Assembly (NCBI RefSeq): GCF_021917145.1 | Contig: NC_061063.1 | Span: forward strand, 6,391,944-6,455,943 | DNA from: Hypomesus transpacificus | Taxonomy: Eukaryota; Chordata; Actinopteri; Osmeriformes; Osmeridae | DNA length: 64,000 bases | Direction of reading: 5' to 3' | Part shown: piece after piece, positions 36,041 to 50,493 of the stretch | Layout of the letters: each line of letters begins with the position of its first letter | Numbering within the stretch: the stretch's first letter is position 1 | The notes under the pieces: generated by a model | The model's database searches: none | Told to the model about the DNA's origin: nothing | The model's input: only the letters and a program-made list of their open reading frames with translations | Position numbers and translations under genes: made by a program

Positions 36041-38448
36041 GGTGGAGCCCAGGAACACTGTTGTTCTCTTAAGCTGCAGGTTTGTTTGTCCACCACCTCG
36101 CCAACTCTCCAGACCTGTCACTTCCATTTACTTGCTTCAAATGGCATTCATCCCACCAAGCTCCCCCCAGCTCTCTATCCTTAAGGTTCTTCACTGCATG
36201 TGTTTGACATATTTCTCAAACAAAATTCTCTCAAATTGTCAGGTTATTTCTTTAGTATAAAAAAGCCACAACCCTTAGGTTATAAACCACTGACCACGCT
36301 GCAAATCCTGTGTATGGTTTTTTACATACATGCACCAGTTCTTTCTCCTCTGTGTCCCTATCCTTGTCCCTGAACTTGGGGTTTAAAATAGCCTCTCTCC
36401 ATTGGACTGAGAATCTTGTGACAGGGCTTTTCCACACATGGACAGAGGCGACAGCAGCTGTTGTTGCTGTCACATGAGAAGAGATAGAGCTGACACTGGA
36501 GGTTGGAGGCTGTCGGGTGAGCGAGGGTTTTTTTACGGCCACCTAGTAGGATGTCTCAACATCCCAAACAGCGGAGAAACACCAACGACCACAAACCCCT
36601 AGTGCTAAGCGTTACTGACACTGCTTCGCTGGAAGCCAATGGAATGGCAGGGCAAAGTGATCATTCAGCACCCATGTGAAGACAGAAAAAAATGATGAGT
36701 AAAGCATCCCTGCCAGAAATGTAAACAAGTCGAGCAGAGACGCTGCATTATGTTTTCAAGAGCCTTGTCTTGTTAAATTCAGAAGAATATTTTGTGCTAT
36801 AACTGACACCAGTAAGACCAGACCGTTAGTTATGTTCACGAAGAGCCTGCAGATAGGCCGTTGATGGCATTGTGTCTGGCAATGTGACCCCCTGATTCAG
36901 TCACATGATAACAACCTTGACATGGCACATTTGCCCTTAATAATCTCCCTGGCAGAATGTTGGCAAAGATACAGTTTTATCCCACACACTGATAACCATA
37001 GGCAGATAAAACTAGTTACATTACATGTTGTCCAGAAACACAACAACAGCACAACACACAACATTGAACTGGTGTCAAGTGAACCACATATCCCTCCGTC
37101 ATAAACTGTAGGTGAGCTTTGAAGAGCTGTCTGAAAAGAAACAAGATCTCAGAGTGACTTACTCGCCAGCATCTCTCCACTGCGGCCTGGGCTGATCTAA
37201 ACACACCATCCAAACACCTGAGCTGACATCTGCAGCTCTGGCTGAGCAAAGGAGAGATATTCTCTCTTTCAAGAATAGAAGTTCTGAGTGATGGGAGAAA
37301 CCTCAGCCAGCTTGTCATTTACCAAAGTCACCTTTGGCTTCCAGAATGTTCTAGACTCTTACCAGACAGTCTAGAACAGTTCCTCAGCAGAGTGAAACAC
37401 AGTTTGAACACATTGACACATACAGTGCACAAAACACATGTTCACTAATATTTCAGTCTTTGGTCAAGTATTGCAATAAAGATTAACAAAGGCTGTGAAA
37501 AGGAGACAAGACATCTACTAGAGGCTGGATATTCAGAGGAAAACCAACTGTAAGACATACACTCAATGTTTGTCAGCAAAAACTGATACAAAATAAATGA
37601 AATTGAGGTGCAGAATCAATTTTCTTGGAGATTCTCTTGAGGGTGTTATGGAAAGGGGGGGGGAGGTTCAAGCAACAGAGCACATGGTATGTTGACTGTG
37701 TCATTGTATTTTTAGAAGGTGACTTGAGTTGCCTTGTGTGTCTGATAGTTAGTGAAATTGGAATGTTTTTAGCAGAGGTAGAAGTGTGCAATGTAAAGGA
37801 AGCATTAAATGAACCAGTTTGACAATGTTTGGAAGCGTTCAATCAATGTTTGGTATGTCATTACCAATGGTCAATGGTAAACACTGCTTGTGTGTAAGCA
37901 TGTGTGTGTGTGTGTGTATATATACCAGCGCATGTATGTATGTCTGCTATGAAGCTTAAATCTGACCCTGACACTCCATTTGTTTAAGGGAACTCCCTCT
38001 ATCACCAGACACATGCACATGTCAATCATACCCCTGGCCCCCGTCTTATTCAGGTTCTGTGAGTGAAAAAGAAACAAATAAAAGAGTACCGATTAGTGGA
38101 AAAACATAAAATGGGCCTCTTTGATTTAGCTATGAAATCTGTTATAAGAAACAAGGCTACACTTCAACACACTTTGAATTATCTCCGACCTTAGACTGTA
38201 ATACTAACGTGTTTATTTTCTTTTTTCAGGTGCTGTGTGCTGCTGGATTGAAACTGACGACACACCTGTGTTTAACACCAACATTACTGTTTGTCTCCTA
38301 CCCCTAACACTGTCAGTGTGGGAACTTGTCCTGATTTGGGTTAGTCAGCACGTAAGTCAGTGTGCTTGTCCAAAATTAAGTTAGGTTGAGAGAAACCTGT
38401 TGATTCCGAAGACGTTAAAAGTAACCAGTTAGGGTAAACCTCAACATC

Positions 38449-41416
38449 ATGGCCCCTAAGAAGAAGGCTGTGCGTCAAAAGAAGATGACCCTGGAGACTG
38501 CCCAGCTGGAGGTGAGCAGTGCCGAGGTGGTGGTTGTGGAGGGCATGAAGAAGATTGAGCAGGTGGCCGCTTTGGACATCGCCCAGATCAACCTCAAGTA
38601 CATCCCCCTGCCTCCGCCCATCATCAAGCCCGGGGAGAAGGGCTTGGGCCTGGGCAGTGAGCTGACCCGTCCCCTGCACGGGAACGCACTCCTGGAGGAG
38701 CTGAGTAAGATGAGGCAGGAAAGATTCCTGACTGACCTGGAGCTGGCCTGTAAGACCAAGGCCTTTGACGTCCACAAGCTGGTCATCTCCTCCATCAGCC
38801 AGTACTTCAGAGAGATCCTGGCCAAGGACCCTGGCATGAAGCGTCTGGAGCTGCCTTCTCTCTCCCCACTTGGTAGGTCTTAACCTATAATGTACCCTCC
38901 AGGTGTCAGCCATCTTTAGGTAGGCCTTGTGCTCATCATTTTGGACTAAAATATTGTTACTTAGGGTTATTTATAGACACATACTGTACCTGGGTAACAC
39001 CATATTTGGGGGTGGGATGATTAGTGTTACTGTGTAGTGTTCACCCGTGTGCTCCATCCTCCATCCCCAGGCCTGGCCAACGTGATCACCTTCGCTTACT
39101 TGGGCCGTGTCCACATGTCCCTGTACACCATCGGCTGCACTGTCTCCGCCGCCGCCTCGCTGCAGATCCCACAGCTGCTCAAGATGTGTATGGACTTCCT
39201 GCTGGCCGAGCTCAACGTGCAGACCTGTGTCTACATCTGGAACATGGCCGCTGCCTACGGGCTGCTACCGGTCCGGGACGCCTCTCGCCGCTTCATCCTG
39301 GAGAACTTCGTTCAGTTCTCAGAGACCGTGCTCTTCCACCAGCTGACCCTGGAGCAGATCTCCGCCTTCCTCCAGGACGACGGCCTCATCCTGCCCTCCG
39401 AGATCACAGCCTTCCAGGTCAGATGTCAACTCAGCTAACCATAGCATCTACATACTGGTTAACTGTCAATGAAATGTTGACCAAGCGCAAACATCCACAG
39501 TTTAGATCGGCTTATCTTACACCTGTTTAATGTTGCTAGGCTACAGATCCACATTCCTTGGTTGTGTTTGACCATCTCTCATGATCTCCTTTGCTACTGT
39601 ATCCTACTGCCCATAGAAGCTCATCTAGGACCAGCTGGACCTGTGAACTAAACCACTGGCTATTTTCAGTCAAACCTAAAAACAGGCTTTTGGCCATCTG
39701 TTCAGGCTGTGACAAACATAGATCAACTCAGTACCATCCTCACCCTTTTCAGATCTGAAGAGAACCTCCCATCCTTGAATACAGTATCACACAACTATAA
39801 ATACACAAGTTTAGACTCACATAGGATGTTAAGGAGGAGGAACTTAAGTATTTATAAATCACACCAGATGTGATTTTAGCCCATCTAACTATGGCCGCCT
39901 TTCCTTTAAACTCTTGCCACAGTTGGCCATGAAGTGGCTGGACTTTGACCCTCAGCGCCAGCTGCACGCCACTGAGATCGTTTCCCACGTGCGTTTCGAG
40001 ACGATCCCCGCCAGCGAGCTGGTGAGCCAGGTGCAGCCTGTGGCCCGGATGATGATGGACTCTCAGTGTCACCGCCTGCTTGTGGACGCCATGAACTACC
40101 ACCTGCTGCCCTACCAGCAGAACACGCTGCAGTCCCGCCGCACTCAGGTCCGTGGCGCCCAGACGACCCTGGTGACCGTTGGGGGGCGCCCCGCCGTCAC
40201 AGAACGCGCACTCAGCCGAGAGGTGAGCCATTTGAAGTGTACTTTGTCACTGTGTGTTAGAGTTGGGAAAATATTTAGGGTCCATGTTGACTTTGATAAC
40301 CAATGCTACACCCCAGGTACAATGGAGAGACCCCCGTGAGGGCGTGGCCACCTGGCGCCACCTGTCCCAGCTCCCCGCCAAGAGCTTCAACCAATGTGTG
40401 GCCGTGATGGACGGTTTCCTGTATGTAGCCGGAGGAGAGGACCAGAACGATGCTCGCAACCAGGCCAAGCACGCTGTCAGCACCCTGAGCAGGTGAGTGC
40501 ACAAAGACATTCCAGTCATGAGGTCTAAAGGAGGTCTTCCGAGAGGTCTTCATGAGGTATTTTGTGTCCTAAAGGGACGGTTGACCACAAAATATGACAA
40601 GAGAAGATAATACACCTGTCTGTGCTTGTGCTCTCAAGGTATGACCCACGCTTCAACACCTGGCTGCACCTGACCAGCATGCGCCAGCGCCGCACTCACT
40701 TCAGCCTCGTGGCCACTGGCGGACGCCTATACGCCATCGGTGGCCGCAACGTGGAGGGCCTGCTGGCCACCACCGAAAGCTACCTGCCCTCTGCCAACGC
40801 CTGGCAGCTCCGCAGACCCATGGAGGTGCCACGCTGCTGCCACGCCAGCTCCGCCTTGCCCTCAGGCGACATCCTGGTGACGGGAGGCTACATCAACTGT
40901 GCCTACTCTCGCTCCGTGGCCTGCTACAACATTAAGACCGACACCTGGAGCGAGGCGGCGGCTCTGGACACCCCGCGCGGCTGGCACTGCTCCTCCATCC
41001 TCGGGGGGAAGGTGTACGTGGTGGGCGGCAGCCAGCTGGGGCCCGGCGGCGAGCGCGTGGACGTCCTGTCCATGGAGGTGTTCTCCCCGGAGAGTGGGGT
41101 GTGGAGCCACGCCGCCCCCCTGCCCATGGGGGTGAGCACGGCAGGTCTGTCGCCCCTCGGGGAGCAGCTGTACCTCCTGGGGGGATGGAACGAGGCCGAG
41201 AAGCGCTATAAGGCTGCGGTCCAGAAGTACAACCCCGCCACAGACAGCTGGTCAATGGCGGAGGATCTGCCCGAGCCGACAGTGGGCGTGTCCTGCTGTG
41301 CACTGGCCCTCCCACCTCGCCATACACCACGCAGGCAGCAGCACCGCAACATGCCGACTCATGAGGAAGGGCCGGTGCGGGAGATCACTGTAGCCCCACA
41401 GCCCACCATCGTCTAG
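38449..41416 (+). CDS. klhl31: BTB-BACK-Kelch protein, KLHL31-like
   Basis: Five coding exons: 38449-38872, 39071-39417, 39923-40222, 40317-40492, 40639-41416, giving 674 residues (human KLHL31: 634). The start [12 protein letters not shown] matches the KLHL31 N-terminus. The BTB domain spans about 82-185 ([39 protein letters not shown]). The BACK domain spans about 190-300 ([18 protein letters not shown]). Six Kelch blades run from about 358 on, with [32 protein letters not shown] and [12 protein letters not shown]; the block [19 protein letters not shown] closely resembles KLHL31. KLHL proteins of this type bind Cullin-3 and choose substrates for ubiquitination; KLHL31 is needed in skeletal muscle. 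The coding DNA is very GC-rich compared with its neighbours. It may be a teleost paralog, not the one-to-one ortholog. 3' UTR signals AATAAA at 42459 and 42781. Confidence 0.85.
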
Positions 41417-43224
41417 GAGGGAGAGATGGAGAAGGAGAATGGAAGTGAGGAGAAAGGATGAGAGGAGGGTCGAGCAATGTGTGGAGGAAAGAAAGGTGAC
41501 CAAGGTAGTTGAAAGAGGAAGATGAAGAGGAGGATGTCTTGCTTAACTCAAGTCGGTGTAATGGTGTAGATTTACAAAGTTAACTGGAAGGGCTGAATGT
41601 GGCTAATGTTAAGTTGAAAGTAAATCCATTTGTAGTTGGCTTTGTAACGAGTACTTATTGCAGTTATTGAGATGAAGTATGTTAGAACTGTGAGGAAATT
41701 ATTGTGTATCAGTGTGTGTGTGTTTGTGTGTGTGTTTGTGTGTGCAAGAGTTTACATGTGTATCTAGGAATGTGTGTGCATACGTGTGTTTATAGGACCT
41801 ACAGTATGGGCGTAGATATAAAAAATTGAGCCATTACATCTTTCAGCCATTACTGCAATAAGACTCATCCAAGTCACAACTTTTGTCATAAAGTGGTACA
41901 GTTATATATTCTAATATTAATAACATATGTAACATAATTCAATATTTATTTTTAGTTTTGTTTCATAACAAAAGCATAGAGTATTTATTAATGAAGTATG
42001 AGAAAGATGCGATAGTAACTACAGAGGGGTGGTAGGATAAGTGTGGATGACCACCTGTACCGGCCTGGGGAGGTTGTGGCACCATGCAGCCATAGGCATA
42101 CCTACTGCTGTGCCAGATGTAACCACGCAGCTGTTAGCCAGTTATCTACTGTCCACTGCCAGTTCCCCGGTCCTGCCTGTAGGTCCCCTGACATGTCACA
42201 GCCCCGCCCAATCACAGCAAGAGATGGTGAACAGCAACATACCAGACTCAGAAAATAGCGATGATGTATGTAATGGTCCCTTCGAAAGTACTCCCAAGCA
42301 TCTGACATTGCAGACGTGGTCAGGACTGAAGTAGATCTTTCAGGAATCCTGTTTTAGAAAGTTCAGTTATACTATTCTAAAAAGGGATTTGAAGCAAGGC
42401 CGTAATCATAAAACATATTGGGTGGGGGGGACACAGGCTGCTGTCTGAAATTATCATAAATAAAAATATCCCCCCCAATGTTGACTCCAAGGCTTGAAGC
42501 AGTCACTTCCAGACATCGCTCCCTTGTGATACCATCTTATGTTCTCCCTCCCTTCTGAAACCATCATATTATCTAACAGATACTATGAGGACTACTGAGG
42601 ACATCTGCCTAATAGTTGTCTATGTATAGTCAATGAGGACTTAATTTGAATCCTCATTGGATGTTAATTAGGCTTATTTGAAAAATCACTGTATTGATGT
42701 CTCACTGAGGACATTATGCCTTGTGTTTTGATGTGTCTCTTGAGGTGCCAGTGGCATTGTGTATCTTTAAGGTTTCATTTAATAAAGACAATCTATCCAA
42801 ATTTAATATATCCTTGGTTTCAATACACTTCATGTATTTCTCCTCACAAACACATGAACGATGAAGATGTTAAGTCACAATCCAACACCAGACCATTGAA
42901 TAGAATTTGCATTGACCGGCTTCACACTACTGCTGGTAATCAGAAGTTAAAATCATAAGACAATAGGTCCTTGACCTTTAGACTTTCAAACAAATGGAGG
43001 GGTGTTGTTGTAACTGTTGCAATCAAGTGCAACTTGAGTACTTCAAAAATAAACTATACCTCATCAAACAGAAGCGTTTTCACAGCACAAGCCATGGAGG
43101 ATATCTGCCCTCTGATGGTTACAGCACAAGCTTTTCTCGCAATTTCATTCAAGGAACACGTAAAACAAAGTGGCATTTTTCAATTTTATTAGTTTATTAT
43201 AAACAAGGTCTTGCTGGTGGTCCT
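41417..43224. other. Convergent 3' regions of the Kelch gene and rpl11
   Basis: Left part is the Kelch-gene 3' UTR, with a GT-rich stretch around 41719 and polyadenylation signals at 42459 and 42781. Right end holds the rpl11 3' UTR with a minus-strand signal at 43193-43198, only about 30 bp past the rpl11 stop. Nothing else recognised. Confidence 0.55.
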
Positions 43225-45628
<2,404 letters not shown>

Positions 45629-45639
45629 GTTTGATCACT

Positions 45640-45677
45640 AGAAGAGGACGTCACATTTCCGGCGCAGTCTTTTTATA
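45640..45677 (-). promoter_or_regulatory. rpl11 TATA box and TOP start
   Basis: On the minus strand TATAAAA (45677-45671) is followed about 25 bp later by the pyrimidine tract CCTCTTCT (45647-45640), typical of 5'-TOP ribosomal protein mRNAs whose translation follows mTORC1. The 5' UTR would be about 20 bases before the ATG at 45628. Confidence 0.7.
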
Positions 45678-45870
45678 CCCGCGTGTTCACAAAAGCGTGC
45701 TCTAAGGTAACTCGTTGGAAATTAACAAACGTTCCATTTACGCACATATAGCTCTTTAACGTCCATATAGCTGCGGTATTAGATCTGTAATTCAGAACAG
45801 AACGTGGAATGCCTTAATTGACCGATCAGAATTGAGTATTCCAAAAAGTCGTGTAATAATCACGTAGGCT

Positions 45871-45905
45871 GTACATTTTATTTATTTATTTATTTATAGT
45901 ATTTA
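45871..45905. repeat. (TTTA)n run and cgas polyadenylation region
   Basis: A short (TTTA)n run. On the minus strand it supplies several overlapping AATAAA signals and likely ends the cgas transcript, about 200 bp upstream of the rpl11 TATA box. Confidence 0.5.
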
Positions 45906-46262
45906 TTGATATTATGTAGTGCAGGAGCCACACAAATAAACATTCTCACTCACACTTTATGACAAATTATATAGAATGATGAGGAAAAAAAGCACAAGTA
46001 CATACAATAACAAGGCAGGGAAATAAGATTCCTCGGTGGACAGGAATAATTTCAAACTTAGAATTAACTTTTTTAACAAGCAAGTCAAAAGGCTTCACAT
46101 AGCACTAACACCACATTGTAGATACAATACAGAAGACAGTGTGGCAGAGCTGGCGAGGGTACATTTCAACCCATGATGTGTGAGCATGTTTGTCACAACA
46201 TCTGCATTTCAGTATCCCCAACTACACCCTATACACTGTATAAAGTCAGCAGGGATGCACAT

Positions 46263-49022
46263 TCACAATATATAAATGGCAGAAAGAGTCACCAAGATCA
46301 CAACCAAAATTATTTTCACTTTGACCTCAAAAGAGAGGACTCGAGTAGGAGTTGGTGGAAGTTGGGCCTGGAAGGGGATGAGGTCAGGGCTGTCATGGTT
46401 GTCAGGGCTCACATGAAGGGCAAGGGGTGTGGAAGGAGCTTGGGGCATGAGCAAGGGCAGGTTCAACATCCTCTGCTGTTCCAGCGCACTGGTAAGGAAG
46501 ACCAAGGCTTTGCGAGGGAAAGCTGGAGGAGAGAAAAGGTTGCAGGCTGGGATGAAAAAGTGAGGCAGTGTCCCACTCTGGGCGTGGTCTTCGAAGGCCC
46601 CAAAGAGGTGCATGAAGCAGCTGGGCATCTGCTGAGGAGGCCACTGGGTATCCTGGCCCCGGAGGGAGAGGATGTGGAAGAAGGCGGTCTTCCCATGATA
46701 GGAGCACAGGCAGTCCAGCTCCTGAGGGAAGCGCCTCTTCAGTGCCTCAATCAGACATTTTAGGAGCCTGAAGCAGGTCTTTCTGCAAGGGTGAGAGGCA
46801 ATTCAAAGTTAGAATTTGTTACTGTTTGAAATTAGAATGGACATCACACCACAGAACTTTAGAAGTTAGGAATACAAGGCTTAGAAGTCACAGTGGTTAG
46901 TAGCCCATTGAATCTGACCGGCAGCATTTGGTGGCAGTCGTCTCACAGCAGGTTTTCTTGTTGCCATGAAGCTTGATTATTTCCTTTTCAATGTGGGAAA
47001 ATGAGACCCTCCAGCTTTCTATAAGTTATAGAGAAAAGTAATAGACAGGAGGCTGCTTCAGTTACACTGAGCTGATCAGTACCCACAAGTCGGCCACCTC
47101 CGATCTATACATCATCATCATATTTTCAAATTATGTCAGTTGTTTTTTGTGCTGTTTGCACTCTACTGTTTGTGAGTCAGTTTGTTATGTGTGTTGTGTT
47201 TTGTTTTTGTGTACGTCTCAAACCTTTGGCAGCAGGGTTGAGGTTGCGTCCTTTGGGTCTCTTGGGCACAAAGTAGAAAGTCTTGCTGATCAGGGTCTGT
47301 CTGGTCTTCTTGCCCAGCCAGTTATCCACATTGAGACCGTTCAGAGCAGGTTGAGGCCATTTCTGGGATGGTTGGGTCTCTAGCGCTGGAACCACGTCCA
47401 CTGACAGCAACTCTTCCTCATCATGTGTCGCCAAAAGGGATAGTGTTACTGCTGGGCAGTAGACCTTTTTTTTGTTGACAACCCAACGGAAATTTCCTCC
47501 AGGAACTGGCAATCACATAAAGGAAACGTTTTTACATATACATTTGATTTATTTAGCAGATGCTTTTATCCAAAGCTTTGTACAAGTATGGCATATAGAA
47601 AGGACAGCAATTGACCAAGGAGTGCAGTATTTGAGGTATGAATCAAAGAACAGTCAGTATTTAAAAGCCACATCATTAAACAGCCCAAAATAGTCATAAA
47701 TCATGTTCGATCATGAAATATATAGTCTATAATAGTCTATAAAATATATAATCAATAATAGTCTGATATCATGTGATAGTTCCACATTCACTTTAAAATG
47801 TGTTCTCATTCTTAATATTATAGATAAAATGAATGACACACCACACCTTTATAGGTGCAGATGAACTTCCGAACCAACCGATGCATTTCACTCAGGATCT
47901 TGCTGGCTGATATAGTGAGCCCGTCTGGGCTGTTCTCTAACAGAAATGGCCGTATGTTGCTGCGTGTGGGCCTAGATAGGGCCACTTTGTAAAACAGGCC
48001 TTGGTATTGGTCAAGCTCAGTCCAGTTGAGCCGAGAGGGAGACTGAAGCTTCACCATCATGTCAAACTCATTTGGATTGTCTATCTGCAAGCATACATTC
48101 AACATAGTAAGATAGTAGTTACGACTTTTTTAATATTTACTGATTAGTGAGTTGCTTACGACTGATTTTTTCCATTGGCAGAACCCACCAGTAATGTCAT
48201 ACCCAACCAATATTTTGATGTTAAACAATGTAAACATTTTCTTGGCAGAGTTTACCCAAATCAGATATTACAGTGTCAACCCCCCCCCCCCCCTTATTTT
48301 CCACACAGTCACACTGTTCCTCTGTGCAGTTAAATACAGTACATGATATTGATATAACAGAAGAAATACTATTGGATGGTCCCACCTTCACCATCTCATA
48401 ATAGCTGCCACTTGTCAGCCAATCAGCTGACTGGAAGAAAGGTTGCTCATCATTGTTCTTCAGGAAATCAAGCAGGTTGTCACGAAGATCATTGACGAGG
48501 TCCACTGCCCACTTGCGGTTGCTCTGGGGGATGACTAGATCCCGGGCTCTGAGTTTGATCCGGTGAAGCAGTTCTCGGGAGGTAGGGGTGTCCTTCTCTA
48601 CTGTGGGCAGCTGAACTGTGGTGAATGGATTGATAGATAGAACACAAGTATAGCAACCTAAGTAATCACAATACATTACAAAGCATTGACAATAATACAC
48701 CCTTAATGCAGACAGTCAACAATAATGTGAAACAGAAAATGTCCACTGTTCTTTTACTCGTCTGTTGTGGCCTCGGCCTGGACTTTGAGGTGGGTGTCGG
48801 TGGAGGAGTGGAGTTGGCATTCAGCTCTAATGGTGCTTCTTTGCTACTGCTTCTGATTTCTCCTCCCTGACATTCACCCTCGCCTTCCTCCATTACCAGG
48901 CTTGGGTGCTGGTCAGGCGGGCATAAAGATGTCCCGTTGATGGGTCTATATGGTGGAATAGGAGTGGAGGAAGCAGTGTCTGTTGTTGTTACTGACCGCC
49001 TCTGTGAACAATTTCTCTTCAT
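46263..49022 (-). CDS. cgas: Cyclic GMP-AMP synthase with C-terminal hydrophobic tail
   Basis: Six exons: 49022-48758, 48615-48386, 48084-47847, 47505-47224, 47018-46919, 46782-46263; in phase, 544 residues (human 522). Senses cytosolic double-stranded DNA and makes 2'3'-cGAMP for STING. Residues 1-90 are a disordered Ser/Pro/Thr-rich N-terminus. The Mab21 nucleotidyltransferase core follows: GS motif [10 protein letters not shown] (Gly158-Ser159), metal ligands Glu171 and Asp173 in NEFDMMVKL, and Asp281 in [10 protein letters not shown]. The zinc thumb fits H-X5-CC-X6-C exactly (His356, Cys362, Cys363, Cys370). After the usual end of the fold (about 476) come some 50 Pro-rich residues and a final [18 protein letters not shown], a probable tail anchor (inference) absent from the human enzyme. 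The zinc thumb argues for cGAS over other Mab21 proteins. Confidence 0.94.
47532..47600. repeat. Dispersed fish repeat fragment
   Basis: In a cgas intron: CATTTGATTTATTTAGCAGA followed by TGCTTTTATCCAAAGC. This resembles a short motif found at many places in fish genomes, possibly the tail of a SINE or small transposon. Too short for a firm family call. Confidence 0.4.
48280..48293. repeat. Poly-C tract, 14 bases
   Basis: Mononucleotide run in the second cgas intron. Confidence 0.9.
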
Positions 49023-49162
49023 CCTCCTGCATACACACAAAAACACACACAGTATTTCAGTTACATGACTAAACTCAATAACTCAGATATTTGTATACAA
49101 TTTGTCTAACAATCAACACCTTCTAAACATTTTGCCACAGTTATAATGAATACAACTCTCAC

Positions 49163-49363
49163 CTGTGTCTCACCAAAACCCAACAATATGCTACCTCCGG
49201 TCACATCAAACTTTTGTCTCCTGTTTCCAACCTTCTCACTTTCATTTCCTGATAAAGAGTTGCTGCAACACCTGTAGGAGTGTCCTGGTGCCCCACAGCG
49301 GAAGAGGAAGCCGTCCTCATTAGATAGGATTTGAGTCAACCTGCCTGCATTCCATGACCTCAT
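49163..49363 (-). other. Possible upstream cgas exon (probably noncoding)
   Basis: A minus-strand open stretch of 67 codons beginning MRSWNAGRL ends at a good donor (CACAG then GTGAGA) at 49163, facing the acceptor at about 49027 of the first cgas coding exon. Joined there, its frame does not match the cgas frame, so it would be a 5' UTR exon or an upstream ORF. It could also be chance. Confidence 0.3.
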
Positions 49364-50493
49364 CTACTCTGTAGTATAACAACCCCGGTTATTTATCCAC
49401 TCCTTGTCTGCTTCGGCACAATGGTAGTCAAACGCTTTGTACTTCTCTAGTTTGCTCTTGTGCTCTTGTGCCTGCCTGTCTGTCTGCCTGCTTGCCAAGC
49501 CGCACAAGCCATTCACCAATACTCTTCAACTAACCGTTTTCATAATATCCATCCTATGATCGCCAACCTAAATCAAATCAAATCAAATTTATTTGTATAG
49601 CCCTTTTTACACGCAAGCATGTCACAGAGGGCTTCACATGCGCCCATAGAACTGCCCCTCAACCAACCTAAACCCTCAAGGAAGACAAGGAAAAACTCCC
49701 AGAAAAACTCCCACCGGGAGAAAAAATGGAAGAAACCTTGGGAGGAGCAATTCAGAGAGGGATCCCCTCCTCCAGAGACGGTTGGTAAGAGAGAGGAGCA
49801 GAACACAAGCTAAACATAGTCATACAGTGTCAATGGGTTTTGAAACACCAAAATCCATTGTTCGGCTTTATAGACGTTGGATGGGACCGGGAAACTCGCT
49901 GTTGGCCGTCATGGAGACTGGATTCCGGGTGACGACCTGGTTCAGCGTTGGCAGACCGACGACCAAGCAGGTCCTGACAGCTCAAACCCCCCACACCACA
50001 GGGAATGTGTGGGGGGGGGACAGAGAGGAGAGCAGGGATTAGAGAATGCCAGGAGCAGCTAACAGTTACAGTCAAAATAGAATGAGATCCCCACCGGTCA
50101 AGTGTGGACTAGTGCAGCAATTTAACAGAGCAAAAAGGGTATTTGATGCAGCCCCACACACCAAAACAACGACAGCCCCCCTCAGTTGGAACATGAAATC
50201 TGTTCCAGGGGAAAGAACTCTAAAGTAGGTTATACTTATACGAATAAGGATGAAAACAGCCAGTCCCCCGTTGTCTCCAACTAGTAATAAAAACTATAAC
50301 AGTAACAATATACAGCAACGGAACTATAATAATAATAATACTAACAATATACAGTAACAGGTTTACTTTATTTGTAACATCTAGCTGGGCAATGTGAACA
50401 TAAGCTATAATTAAAATTTAAAAGTTACATGTGATACACACATAGGCAAGCACACATCCCAGGTTTACATAGAAAGTACACACATACTTCCCT

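Larger units (their letters stand above)
34412..38448. other. Divergent upstream region of eloa and the Kelch gene
   Basis: Head-to-head intergenic region plus the probable 5' noncoding exon and first intron of the Kelch gene. A purine-rich stretch ends in a plausible splice donor at 35292 (GAGAG then GTAAAG), and a strong acceptor (TTTTTTCAG) at 38229 precedes the coding start by about 220 bp. A CA microsatellite lies at 35828. No other coding region is supported. Confidence 0.5.

Noticed and set aside
39024-39530. 168-codon alternative frame over Kelch-gene exon 2
   Set aside because: GC-rich exon with open shadow frames; the BTB/BACK frame is the conserved one.
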